Assembly (NCBI GenBank): GCA_030248215.1
Contig: JASANG010003482.1
Coordinates: forward strand, 62,001 to 126,000
Length of the DNA stretch: 64,000 nucleotides
Source: Enoplolaimus lenunculus
Lineage: Eukaryota > Nematoda > Enoplea > Enoplida > Thoracostomopsidae
Reading direction: 5' to 3'
Of the stretch, positions 34,301 to 49,300 are shown one piece after another. The notes beneath the pieces were generated by a model, which searched no databases, was not told where the DNA came from, and saw only the letters and a program-made list of their open reading frames with translations. Numbering within the stretch: the first letter of the stretch is position 1; each line of letters begins with the position of its first letter. Made by a program: the position numbers and the translations under genes.

Positions 34301-37300
34301 CTTCTAAACGCTTACCAAGCTGTTCTAAATGTAAAATAAAAACATAATTATTAAAATAGAAGATAATGCTGCAAAATCTAGCCAATTACAAAACACCAAC
34401 CCGATTAACACTGAAAACTGCTACCGTAATTATTAATCTGAGAATATTCATCATAAAACATAAAAACACATCTGGCTCATTTTAAAATGACTAAACAACT
34501 ATCTAGGTCAACAGCTGTAAACTTAATTCAAAATTAATATTATCTAAATAACCCAAATTAACATAATAATTTAAAATAACGCAATTATTAATTACAAGCT
34601 TACCAGCAAGTGCTGGAATATTTTCGTTTGGCGCATTTGTTAACACAGCAACCAACGCGTCTGACCAATAATTTAAATTAATGCATTCTATGAGTACGTC
34701 CCACTTGTCATGAAGTATTGTGCAAATAATCTATAATCAATCAAAACAGTAAAAATATTTATAATAATTAAAACTAGTAACCCAAAGTTGCACACATGTG
34801 CACCTGTCGTAACGTAGGTACAGGGTTTCGGTATATATATATATATATATTAAAGTGTTGTTGTTCCTAATCGAATCGACTATCTCATAGGTGCGGTGAT
34901 GCATCGTATTCTCCGTTGGGCACTTGAATTTTGTAACTATGCACTACAGCACACTCATTTTGAATGAAAATTAGAACGTAACATGCCTAATTTAAAAAGT
35001 TTAGCTTTTTTCCGTTAAGTGTCCGCCAGCCGGCAATTGCTCGAAAATGGATGAATTTTAAAAGCTTTTCCTATTTAAGATTCTCACTACCTCCTAATAT
35101 TTCACATCGAAATTTAAATTTTCAGAAAATTCGATTTTTTTGTCCAAAAAATTTATATACCGTTCGGCGTAGTTTGTCGAGCTATGTGGAATAATAGTAA
35201 TTTTGCTGCAATCTGACCACTACCGAACGAGATGATTACAGACGACCCTAATGCGGGGTTCACGTTATAACCGGGGGCAGGTGGGACACGGTTTGTCCCA
35301 TGTTGATTCGACGCCAACGTTAAAATTTGGGCACTTATATCTGGTCAACAGATAAAACTCGAATGTCATATGACATTAGATTACAAAGCACCGCTCTCAA
35401 ATGATCAATGTGTACAAGGGACGGTATGTCACATGATACTGTCGGACATTTATACGAATATCATATGATATTCCAAAATTTCAACGAATATCGTATGATA
35501 TTCAGCGAGACAGTGTAACCTTTGGGTACTAATAAATGCATGAAAAGTTGGAGCGGCAGAGGCACAAACGTGCTTTAAATACCAAATACATGCCTGCAAA
35601 TCGTTTCCGACACAAAATCGCTTAAAACCACAGCTTCATAATTCAAAAATTCAAATTTCAAATTCTAGTATCATATGATATTCAACAGGACAATTTCGGT
35701 ATGTTACCTCAACTATGCAGACATTTGAAAATATATCATATGATATTCGCAGACTATACCTCGAATATCATGATATTGAAGGACAAAAGGTGACCTACAC
35801 GTGATATTAGCACACAAATACGACTTTTTGAATACGATATGGGGTCTACAAGCAGACAAAATGTGACCCAATAGTCTAATAGGGACAAAACGTGTCCCAA
35901 GCTGCCCCGGTTATAACGTGAACCCCGTATAAGCAGAATGAGAGACTGCCTCCCGTAAGCTCCCGGCCGCCCAACTGAAAGTTTAACTAAACATTTCCGA
36001 AAAATTCAAAAAGTTTTACCAAATCACTACAAATGCAAAGCTCGGAAAACGGTTTACTAAACCGAACCGAGGAAATGCTTGGAATAAGGTTTCTCGAAGA
36101 GAACCACGGAAAAGTTAAAATACATTAGTGCAGTAGAACGCCTTGACCTCAGTTTTCCACGTTCAGGTCGGCATCCCCGTAGTTATACATGGCGAAATAT
36201 GCACTGCTCATCTCCTAACTAAGCAAATTACACAGCAATTTTTTCCCAATAAAATGACGCCAAACAGAATCTCTATTGTAACGTTATCGAAGATACAGAG
36301 CAATTATTCAGTTAACTGGACCGCTGCCCAAAATACGGATGTGGTGCATTCCAGCTTTAATATATAGATTTAGTAAAGTTCAAAAAGTAGGGTTTCAAAT
36401 ATTATTCATGTTGTTATAAACAGACGAACGTTTAGTTTAGAACTTATGCGTTAGACATAAATTGCATACTTTTTGTTTGCTTTAATATACAGATAAAAGT
36501 CCATACAGTATTTTTCGCTCACGTCATTATTATATTTCTTGATATTATGCCGCTTTACCCATGGTACGAGCAACCACCACTTTTTCAACTACCCTGATGT
36601 AAATAAATGTTGTTTTTCCCTTATCCCACATAAATTGTATTTTCCACTATACTTACCTTCTTCTTTTTTCGCTAAATAAAAAATTTTGGCGGGCTGTTGC
36701 ATAACTTGCTATTTTGTAAGCATACGTATTAGAGGTGTAAAAGGAGTGTGACTTCAAAATTTGTGATAAAGAAAACACTCTTAACTTCTTTAAATTTTAC
36801 AAAAAAATCGACGGGGAGGGAACTGCCCCGATCCCGCGGCCTACTAAATAGCTGAACGGACACTTCTTGTAATATAAAGTCTCAACTTACCCTCGTATAA
36901 ATATTCTGCGATTCTTGTATCAACCGGCGCTGAACACGCTTCAAACTTTGAGGATCCATCGCCGCAGACAGCAGCACGGCATTTGTCCAATCGCCTCGTT
37001 GAGCGAGCAATTCAAGTGCAAGCTCATGATGCCCAGCGAGCAGTGATTTTGCAAGTAATGTGTCTTTGGCTAGAAAACAATATAATTAACGATCCACTTT
37101 AAACTCGAAACCGGAGAAACGTTTTCTAAAACCTTTTAAACTAAAAGGCACATCTTTAGAAACAACGAAACTAAATATATTTCACATAAACAAACGCCGG
37201 TAATTAAAATTTATATCGCCCTTAAATTTACATCCCCTAAAACTATTTTTTCTAGACCTTTCTCAAATCAACCTCGTCCAAAAATTTACATAACCCTATT

Positions 37301-40300
37301 CGCAACTTATTTTTAATTAATAAATCTACAAAGTTCGAAATTCTGTCGCGCAAGCTAAGCTGCTTTAAACGTTCAAATTATTTTTCTTTTGAAAATACAC
37401 TTCCCAAAACATCTACCTCGCCCGCTTCTTGCCTTCTATATACAAAACACTATCTAACTTTACTTCCATTCCATCGAAGGGCTATGAATTTCGTCTGCTA
37501 TCCACGTTACTTACCAAATCCCTTCATAAAAACTCTCCCCACTGGAAAGTTCTGATTTATCCAGTACTTTGCCACCACCGAAAATCTATTCTACCCGCTA
37601 TCTTTTGTTCCCCGACCTATCCCATTTCCAAAAATACCTCAACTCCGAATTCTACAAAACAAGAGCGTTGCTAGGGGGCCTCAGGTTCACCCCTTGGTCT
37701 TTATATCCCAACGGGTTTTATTCATTTTCCAGATGGTAACACAAGAAACCATATCTTTTTTGAAATCCTGCCTACGCATATGAACCCCAGTAAATATCTA
37801 CCTCACCCCCTACTCTCCTTACCACTGAACCTACCATTACTCTTCGGCAACTCCAAATCCGCCTTGCGCAACACATCTGCCATCGATGACTCGGATCGCT
37901 TTCCATCACTGCTCGATCGATCATCTCTTGCCGTTATGCCATTTTGAGTCGCATCTCGGCGGCCGTGTAGCAGGCTCAAGTCCTGTACGCCACTCGCCAA
38001 GCTTCCCACACATTGAGCATTAGCATCTTCGGATACGGGCGGCGCATGTTGAGGTGACCCTTCATGACTCGTAGTTTGGGGCGACTGATCATTTGATACA
38101 TCGAGAATATGAGCAAGGTCGATACCGCAAACCTCAATAGCCTAAAACGAAGAAATTTAAATATGAATTAAAATGCAAATATCCACATGCGTACAATAAA
38201 AATTTCAAAGGATGAAGGTTTCTTGCTTTACAAACTCAACAAAGTATCTAAAATATTTATACAAAAATCCCAAACGAATTTACGCACTAACCCTCCTAGA
38301 GCTGCTTCTTTGTACTTACCTGCTTGGTAATATCATCGGGATTGTACCCCAATTCGCTGACAAATCGATTGCATTTATCATCATCGAAATGACACTAAAA
38401 TTGATCATAAAAATATAATTTAAGCAGGCAAAGCTGTGCTTTAAATTTCTAACCAAAAGCGTCCGCTTTTATGCGCAAATAACGACAGAATTTTGCTAAA
38501 AAGTTACTTAAACTCAATATTCTTGCTATAATTTTTCATGCGAACCTATTATGAAAATTTTATATCTATAAAACTAAGTTGTTAAGCTGTTAAGAAATTC
38601 GGCAGAAAAACCTGTGAAAAATTCCCTGGCCAATTGGACGCCCTATGGCGAAGGCCAAAATGGGGGCAAATTCGGAAGTTGAGTTTCTCTCGGTTTTGAT
38701 ACAGTAAACAAATACTACAAAATGCTCCAAATTCCTTTAAATATTCATTCAATATCCCAAAACCCAAACCTTCACATAGAAGAAAATTACTGCAACTTAT
38801 AATACATGCTACACACAGTTGAGAATGCATGTCCATAAAAATCAAACCACCAAACCGGGCTTACCTCGATCAACTGCCAAATCCGTTTTTCGCTCGCGTC
38901 TGTCGCTTGTTCTGCACGTTTCGTACAATACTCTGCGCAATTACCTGACTGCAACATCTGCTGAAATTCGCTTGCCGATTCAAATAATTTCGCTTCAGTG
39001 ACTAAAATTTTAAACTTAGAACTAGCGCTGTGGTATATTTCACTGTACCGCGCATTGCCGCTGGTCGCCGCGCGTTACAAATTTAAGTAAATTTTATAAG
39101 TAAATTTTAGGTGTACCGCGCACTGCCGCATGTTTTCAGAAAATTTTCGCGCTGAACTATGTGGCAATGGCAAGTACAGCACATATACTTATTTTCTCTA
39201 CTTTCAACTCATATTTGAAAGGAAAAAACAGAACGTTTTGCACCCGTCCGCGTTCTACCCTTAAATACTTTCTGATTCAAAGTTCAATATTTTTAAGCAA
39301 ACTGATACGAAGTTCATTGAAAATTATAGCTGTTCCAGGGCTACAATTCTTCTCTGTTCTTGGACAATCCAAACCGAGGACAGTTGATATTTTTCTGTAA
39401 AAACGTATTCTGACCCGTTTTTGTCGAAAAATGAAATGATGACTTGAAACAATGTTTTCAAACCCATATACTGTAACGTACGTAGAAACCAATGAAAGTA
39501 AATGTTCTTAGTATGTTTTTCCACGACCGAACACCAGACTCTTTCAAGTCAAGTGACGGTTGCGTTTAAAATTAGGCCTCACCGTAAGGCCCTGATAACT
39601 TAAGGGTTGGCACCGGCCGCTGTGCCTGGAACACAGGGCCCCGGGACACTCTATTGCAAACATACCAACTTGTTCAACATTGACCACCTTCGCCGGAATT
39701 ACCAACCCGTCTGTCTGCGGTGCTTGCTGCTTTCCCGCCGCATCCGTGGCAGATGTGTCACTATTCGCGTGTCCAAAACTAACCAATTTGCCACCAAACT
39801 AAAATTGAAAAAACCAATATGATAACCATATATATTTTGCAAAAAATCAATGCTTCTAGCGGTATACACGACTCGATCATTTTGGTTTTCTTTTTTCATT
39901 TTCTAAAAATATATTGCACCATTTATGGACAGATACGTACCAGTTTCCAGTAGAGTATGACACCCACAGTTGTCCAGTCATACCCCTGAAGCCCTTCGTC
40001 ACAATTTTAATATTTGCATGTCAATGTTTAACACATTACTAACCAATATTTCTACAAGTGTATACAACCAATTCCGTTCCGTTCCTTCCGCCATTTTTCC
40101 CCTCCCTTCCAAATTTTACAAAAAATTCTATAATTTCCCTTTTTTTATTTTTATTAATAATCTCTTTTGAAAGCCACTTGTACTCCGATATAAGCCATTA
40201 TGGTGGATTTCACTTCAGTCGATGATGAAAATCTAAAATACAGCAAATAAAATAAATACCTATTTTCCACTAAGGTTATTTCACAAAAAAAAGAAAAAAA

Positions 40301-43300
40301 AAAAAGAATAAAAAAAAAAATTTGCTAAAAAACATTTTTCATTTTCCGGTTCCGGTTCCGGTAAAATTTTCAAATTCCGGTTCCGGTTCCGGTTCCGGTA
40401 AATTGTAATTCCGGTTGCACCCTGCTACAAGTGTATATAACATTAATATGTAGTTGCACGCATGTGCAACATTCAAATTTGCCGGTATTTTGAGTGTTTT
40501 CCAGAATTCTTCATAAACAAGTCGAAGCCTACCATTGCCACAAAACTCTAAAACCTAAGACATGCAAGCTCAATGACAGTTCAAACGCCCAATTAAAACA
40601 AAAAAATCAAGTGAAGCTATAACCGCAAATTCTGTTACAAAACAATAATATCGATATTTATGCATACATATTATTGTTTACCAAAGTTTATTTTTGTGCT
40701 GGAACAGTGCCCAAACTACGTACGCGCAGTGTTTCAGTTTTAATAATATAGATAGATATATACCCTCATCAATTAAAATCAGTAACGATATTTTCATATA
40801 TTCCCAATGAAAAATGCATTTCACCAAAAATTTCCTTTTAATCGTATTTTTTGCTCTATTATTTGTGAAACAACCTTAGTCGAACATAGGTATTTATTTT
40901 ACTTGTTGTATTTTAGATTTTCGTCGTCGACTGAAGTGAAATCCACCATCAATGGCTTATATTTGGGGTACAAGTGGCTTTCAAAAGAGATTCTTAAAAA
41001 TTAGCAAAGTTAAGAAAACGGCCAAATTATAACACCGGAATTTTTAAATCCGGTAAAAATTTACAGGAACCGGAAGGTGAAAAAATGCCGGAACCGGAAT
41101 TCCGGTTGCACCCTGATATATATATATTTATATATATATATATTTATTTATATATATATATCAGGTCACCGGTTCCGGTTCCGGCATTTTTTCACCTTCC
41201 GGTTCCGGTTCCGGTAAATTTTTTACCGGATTTAAAAATTCCGGTATTATAATTTGGCCGTTTTCTTAACTTTGTTAATTTTTAAGAATCTCTTTTGAAA
41301 GCCACTTGTACTCCGAATATAAGCCATTGATGGTGGATTTCACTTCAGTCGATGATGAAAATCTAAAATACAACAAATAAAATAAAACCTATGTTCGACT
41401 AAGGTTATTTCACAAATAATAGAGCAAAAAATAAGATTAAAATGAAATTTTTGGTGAAATGCATTTTTCATTTTCCGGTTCCGGTTCCGGTTCCGGTAAA
41501 ATTTTCAAATTCCGGTTCCGGTTCCGGTAAATTGTAATTCCGGTTGCACCCTGATATATATATAAATTAGCCTGCGGCAAACCTGCTGTTCCATTTACCC
41601 TCAAAACTTTCCCATACGCTCTAATCCACTTTTTCACCTATAATGTACCACAAAAATCTCGTTTCGTCGTATTAAATCTAAGTTTCTGCCAACTAATAAC
41701 CTCATTAGACAGCAAAACTTTTCCTCGTAAGTCCGCATATAAACGAATCTTTTTTAGTTTTATTCCTCAGTGGGCAAAATAGTCAACATCTAGTTCAATT
41801 AGTGAACATTTTTCAACCCATCTAGTTTAATCCAAGTCTCAGAACAGTAGTAATTTTACGAGACCTTTTAAAATCAATATAATTCAACAACATATAAAAA
41901 TAGATATATTCATTAGAAGGTTTATATATAACTTGTATTCAGAATAACCATTAGATACCATTATGAACTAGTAGAAAACTAAGTAGTGTTTCATCTATTC
42001 GTAATTCGAAATTACACAGCTCTAGGCTACTTCCTCTATCTATACCCCAATCTTGGGTTACCATTTCTCACACAAACCCTAGATTATCATCCCTACTTCC
42101 AACCTAATACTTTGAGTATCGTCTAGGTTGCGACCAGGTATTGATTTACCGGAAACCGAATATCGGTTTATGCCAGATATTTATTGGATCCGGGTATCCG
42201 GCGGCACCGTGGTACCATCCCTACTTTATTTACGCCTGACCCTAGACAACTCTCTACCCTGCCCCCTAAAACACAACTCTGCTTCCGGGATCCGAGCCCA
42301 AACCCATTTCTTTCCATCACTTGACCACCGACTGCCCGAAACAAGACCGCTCACCAATCAGCAGCCATAAGCAATTTAGCCATCAACCCCGAAATAAATC
42401 AACACCGCTACCCGGCATCAGCGGCGTAGCCAAGGGGATAAGAGGCATTCCCCCGAAAAATTTCCAAATATTTTAAAAATATAAGGGTCTCCGTATAAAA
42501 AATTTTTTCATACAAAAACATTGTTCTATGATCGATAGTGTTCGAAAATACAAAAATGTAAAAAATTACAGATAGTGCCCTCTATGTTTTCTAGGCTACA
42601 CCAGTGCACAGCATGATAACCCTGTCGTGACAACCCAAAAAACGTCGAACAACACTGATTCCAAGCTAAAAAGGCCCACTGCTTCGAAACGACTGAACAG
42701 GGCCCCAACCATGGACATTTGGCACCGCTTCCTAGCTCCAACACATCTTTGCCACCCGACCGTTAATTCTATCGACAGCATTACAAAACACAGTTCGAAA
42801 ATTTTTGCCTCACCCTCTCTATAGATCTCCCAACCCCCTCGACTAACAATTCTTGGCCGTGGACCTGACACAAAAGCAGTACCGACGCAAACCAACTTAT
42901 CACAGCTGCTCACACATACATTAGAAGTTTTTAAACTTTCGATCCATTCGGATTTTGGTTTAGACGTTTTTTGAATTTGACCTAATTTGTCTCTTATCCA
43001 TACAATATGACACTAGACATACTACGCACGCTACCTTTAAAGCCCAAACGTGTCACTATGCAATAGCGACCCATAGAAGTTCGTAAAAGTGACCTATAAA
43101 AAGGGATAGGGTAATATAGCCCCAATGGAATTTTTAGAGAAGACAACAAGACATTCTGAAATTGTAGAGGTCGAAAAATTTGCTCGCTTGCTTTGAAAAA
43201 ATTTTCATCTGAGATTATATTCCCCCGGAATGAAATGCACGCCAATACCTGTGGCCCGTAAGATGTCGTGCCGGACGCTGGGACCAAAAACCTCAACGTA

Positions 43301-46300
43301 GCTTTTAGCTCTCGAATAAAATGAGTTGAAAAATTGTCACAAAAACAAAATTTCGAGAAGACTGAGATACACTTCCCATCGAACCACATCTACCCAGCCC
43401 CAACAGCCAAATAAACGCCGAAAGTCAACCATGCCCTCCTGAAGCCCCAGTCTTAGTCTTACATTACTACCCAACATGAACCACTAGTATATTCTAATAG
43501 CTCCCGCTACATAAGCGGTACCTTAAACCTCAATCACACCGCCTATGGTGCGCGAAAGCGACCCTGAACTTCTCTAAGAAGTGGCCTGTCTTGCCAATAG
43601 TTAACTGTTCCACTACATATATACAAACCTAAAATGTTTACACTTTTAGAACTTTCAACCCTAGCAGTACGATAGCAAGATAGAACTTTGTGGAAACGAA
43701 AGAGCTCAGCGGTAGGGAGGACACGAGACGACTGAGAGTAAAACAAAACAGGCCCATGGCCAGCCTTACATATTGGGAGACGGGGGAATTCAGGTAGGGA
43801 GGCTACTGTTAATCCTATAGTAATCACATGTGAGGCTAAAATTTATCAAAAAACGCTAAACTTTTGCTACGACAACAAGCAGAGTATCCCGGCGCCTACA
43901 TCTAGCTACACATTGCGGGCTTCAAAAACAGACCAGGACCAAAGACAGCAATGAGCAGAAGACCAGCGCACAGAAGAGCAACGCACAGCGGCCAACAGAC
44001 AAACAAGAAACACGCCGCCAACAGTCGACCAACAAAGACAGACACAAGCAGACCACACCTATCACCGGTAAAACTAGGTTGTTTGCGGATGGTGTTCATG
44101 ATCAGTGAATCAAAACGTTCTTGTCTGTGTCACTGTAGTTCAAATCGTATACGTAATCACAAATTTCTTTATGGTTTCGTCGCAATTTGTCTTAAGATTT
44201 CATTTGGAAAACTTGTCCACATACTGTTCCAAGCCAAAGAAAAATATAACCTCTATAGAAAGAAACTGCGAAGAATAATTCCAATCCAAATGCTACATGA
44301 TAAGCTGTACTCCAAAAATTTTGTGTTGAAGTGTATGTGAAAAGTACTCCCGCGTCCATGGGCCAAATTCAACCAAAACCATACTCTTAGCAACCTGCCT
44401 TATTTGGGAGGAATCCTAGCTACGTATGTTCTTTAAACCGCTGTTTTTTGTTTTTGATGAAAAGTTTAGGCGGGTAAACAATTATAAATTTTTACCTGCG
44501 CTTTAAAATTCTTTAATCGCGCGGGTATACGTGCGTCAAAATTTTCGTATCCGCGTTGCCCGCGGGTAGCGTGCAGCTCTGAAGCAGACACGGAAGATCA
44601 ACACTAAAAACAGAGAGATCCAGCGACACAAACAGAATCACAACCCACGAGGACAAATCATCATTCTAAATCGCTGCTGAGCGTACAACGTTAGTGTTAG
44701 AGTAGTACCCAGCGTGTACAACATTGGTTGACACACAGACCAACAACACCCACCACTGAGACGATAGGCGCAGGGCGAAGACTTTTTGGCCAAACTTGGT
44801 GTGTTTTTTCAAACGTTTTACTGTTCATTTTTTGACTGTTTTTTTGACAATTTCCATCTGGTTTGAACACGGCGAATAAATACGGCGTAATGATGATGAA
44901 GTAAGATATACGTCTAGTGGATTTAAGTAGTTTATATCTTGGCAGCCCAGCTGTGATTTTGTTTACAAACCGAATTTTTGGTTAGCAGGTCCTGTTTTTC
45001 GTGACTTCGCAAACGTATGCATTGCATCGCGAGCTGAAAAATCTACTCTCTACACTTCTTACTTTCAAAATTCAACTTTTACAACTGTATGTCAACAGTC
45101 AACACTATTACAAACAACAAAGTCAAAAGTAATCTGCAATACAATGCCTAGCCCGAACAATTAAGTTACAAATCCAATGGATATCAGCACCCAGCGGCGA
45201 ATTCGGAAGGTCGGGACGGGAGTGGCGTGGTAAAGGTATCAGTATGCTATAGCAATATAGGTTTTGTGACCGTTTTCAAGGGAGGAAACATTCTAAGGTA
45301 GGGTCCTTACCATTATATCATACAAACTTTCTGACCCACAACAAGCTCCCGTCTGAATCCGCTACCGTTTACACCCCTAGGCTTAACACTGATACATCAT
45401 ACACCAACCCACAAATTGACTTTTAAATCCAACCTACTCGTAGCGGCAACATCACCAACAAAAGAGCAACGCATTAAATTGTTCAATATCCACCAAATTA
45501 TCCAATACAAACAATTCGTCAAACGCTTTTGAATAGCCCCTTAATTAAACGGGTCCGGGTCGCCCAATTCCCTTCAGCCAATTGTATTCATTAAAAAACA
45601 TCACCAATAACTTGCATGACCCATCCCACATCAAAGAGTGGAGCACTACTTTTCGCCACCACAGCTGCCAGTTTTGAGCGAACAGCCCAAACTAACAACA
45701 ACATTTTGTTACTAAACTCAAATAATTCATTAGGAGGTTTCCAACAAGGACAACTAAGTTTTACTCGACCAAGAACAGGAGCCGGAATTTGAAATCATTT
45801 TCATCATCACCGAATACTGTTATGGCTTTTTTAAAAAATACTAGACAAAAAATCGCTTAAGCGAATTTTCAGCTGTCATCATCAAATAGATTTTTAATCT
45901 AAATTTTTGCAGGATTTGCGGCCGGAACACGAATTCCGGTGCAACCATGCTTATATAAGTCATTGTTATTATTGTTAAGAACACCAAGGGTGTTGCTGCT
46001 ATATTTAGTGCAGCATAGTCTGGCGGCGGCAATTCAAAAGAAAATTTTGTTTACAAATTTTGTTGCGATGCCATGCGGCAAATCACATGCACTGATGCCG
46101 TTCAATGTCGTGCTATGCCGGACAACACCGAATGACGTTAAACAAGTCAAAAGTATAGCGCCGCCACCCTAAAAGAACCCTTGTCAAAACATGGGCCAAT
46201 GTATAGCATAGGGGCTTCCCCAATGTGAAAAACGTATGACCAGGAGTGCAGCGCAGCCACCTAGGAATTCCGCTGGTTTGGTAGGAAAAATCACAAGCAT

Positions 46301-49300
46301 AATTTTGGCTGGGAAAACTGTAAAAGTAGAAAATTCAGACGCCTGAATATTCCCTAGTTCGGTGGAGAACGTTAAGAGGTTTAACCGAGTTTCGGAAACC
46401 ACGAAAAATTGAAAAGTTAAACGTATAGGTTTTCTCTAGGTCCGGTAGGGTAGAAAGACATGGTTTGATTGCTTTGTCTGAAAAATTGGAACGTGTGGTT
46501 CGGTTTGGGAAACAGGAAAAGTGGAAAAGTTAAACGTAACGATTTTCTCTTGGTCTGGTAGAGAAGGAACTGTGGTTGGTCTGGCTACAAAATTGGAATG
46601 TGTGGTGCGGTTCGGAAAACGGGAAAAGTGGAAAATTCAAGCCAAGGTATATGATTTCTTTTGGTTGGCAGGAAAAGTTAGAGGTGTAGACAAAGTTCGG
46701 AATTCGGGGAAAAGTGGAAAAGTTAAACGTATATGTTTTCTAACAAAAAAATTAATGCACCTCAAACATCCAAACGAAAATTGTCTTTTTATGCACAGCC
46801 TTGGCTAACACACCAGCAGAATACAGAGGGAAGTTAAGCTAGTAGTCGTTCCTCACCACCGCCCCCTGCCAACAAATTTAGCCATAGCAACACAGTTTAG
46901 TTTATGTCTTTGAAATTGTTAGCTCGACCAAATGAAGCATATTATAAAATCGACGGCGGGAATACGCTAACTACATTTCATTTGCTTGTATTTTATTTTC
47001 CTAATACATACATATATACATACACCTACCTATACACGCTATATCATATATAAACTTGTACACAGTCGTCTTAAGCAGGCCCGTAGCTAGCTTACCTGGC
47101 TAGTGGGGCTAAAAATTTTTTCAACAGGGCATACCTACAAGAGTTTTCGATGACTTAGAAGCAAGGTCGAAAATTTTCTAGGGGTGAAAGTAGGGGGGCT
47201 GACTTCCTGTTCCCCTCTGACTACGGACCCGGTCTTAAGTAAAACAACTAAGTTCCGATTTGAGTTTTCTGTTTTACTAACAAGCTCACAATAAACCGCA
47301 AACAAGTAACCAACCCAATAAGTTTAGCTTAACACCGATTGACTGAACTGAATGTCGAATTCTCGCTAGGTATTAAAAGCAGAACAGGACATTCGGTCGC
47401 ATCCTGGTTAGGATGTGCCGACAAAATTGAAGGATGGGGTGTGTGTGGGCAGCAGCGGATCCAGAAATTTCAGATGGGGGGCGGGCTGACAAATGTTATT
47501 AAACCGCAATTTTTACTTTATGCTCAATATGTTATTGGTAGCGAAAAATTGTAAGGCAGGAGAGACCTTATCATTTTATCACCAAAAAAATTTAAGGGGA
47601 AAATTGTAAGGCTGACACCTTATAATTTGCCCCCCCCCTCCCGGGATCCGCTAGTGCAACAAAAATTAAAACTTTCACATGGCAACACTTTACACAGGAT
47701 TCATCCGTCTACCCTTCCAGTTTAGAATTACGGTCCGGTTTAGGATTCCGACAAGTTTTGCTTCAGAATCTGTTTTCAGCCGATCGTTGTTACGGTGCCA
47801 GAGTTAGGATTACACGCCATTTTAATTGACAAAAGTTGCATTCCAATTTATCATATCTTATAATTTATATGTTTACACTGATGAATAATAAACAATAATT
47901 AAGCAAAGAAGTGATTTGTCCAAGCAAAATGTAGTAAATTGTTCAGTACGCAGTAGAGTTGCATCCGGGTCAGGGTGTAAGTATTCCGGGTATTTTGGCA
48001 TAAAAATTCCATGTCCGTGTTTTTGCTTCAAGAAATTCCGGGTCGCGGTTTTCGCAACAAACGATTCCAGGTTCGGGTTTTCTTCAAGAAAAATCCGAGT
48101 CGGGGTTATTTATTTTTAAATGTTGCAGATCTAGTACACAGTGCTAAATTAGTGTAATTAATTTTACTTTACATCGAGAGCAACGCTTAATATCCGGTTT
48201 TGGTATAATTTTTAGTTCGACCCCCACTACCAAATACATGGGTCAGCCAAAAACGCAACACGCTCTGGTACAATTTCTACCACGCAAAAGCAAAGTAGCT
48301 ATCCATTCTACGAACTTAATTTATAGCCAACAATTACTAAGGTATGTTTTGAAATCCGGCCGGTACCCTGGCATGCTCCACTGGCTGCGCCTTTGTCTAT
48401 TACTCCCCCACTTTGAACTTACAAACCCTTACAAAGTCAAAGTTATTTTTAGCCCTCACGTTAGTTTTAGTCAGTCTCAAATGCCATGACGTCACTATTT
48501 TTTACTATTTCTACATAACCCATAGCTAGCTATGTATATACTATCGTGTACACATCCATGACTCGATTGAGAGCCGTAACGCTCAGCTAATAGCAGCCAG
48601 ACTGCTCAGTCAGTATCAAGCAATCTAACCCAGTTTAGGTTTTAGTACAGCCGCTACCAAAGCAATCGCTTAATTTATCGTATTTTTATTTCGTCTATTG
48701 AATTGTTCGCTGTCGTGGTTTTTATTTTAGTCGTATCCAACGTGTTTCAACTACTTTAGTGTGTGTTGTGTGACGCTCAGCATAACATCGGCGAAATAAT
48801 TAGCGTATCAATATACTTTTACAATATTTTAATGTCTCGGAATTCCGGTCCCGGTAGGAAAATCGGATATTTTTCACTGTCCGGTTCCGGTAATAAATCC
48901 GGTATTTTTCACCGGTATTTTCGGTATTGAAAATTTTTCTCATTCCAAAATTTAAAAAAATGGCATATTATCCTAAACTTATTTTTTTTGCCTGAGCGCG
49001 TATTGCCAAAATTTTCAACAGTGCCATACTCCATAATTTATCATACGTTACCAGCTACTGCATTTGTTTCAGGATTTTTGCATTCTAAACAGTGTGTTTA
49101 CACCATTAAAAGTGATAAAACAGCGTTAAAAATAAATTTTTCGGTAACAAGTATTTTTGTCTTTCGGTTCCGGTATTTTTTAACTTTCAAGTTCCGGTCC
49201 GGTATTTTCGGTATTTTATACGATTAAAGCAGATAAAGTCCCTAAACCCTAATTACAGTAAATAAATGTCAATTATCCTTAATTGTATTTTTATCGCTCA

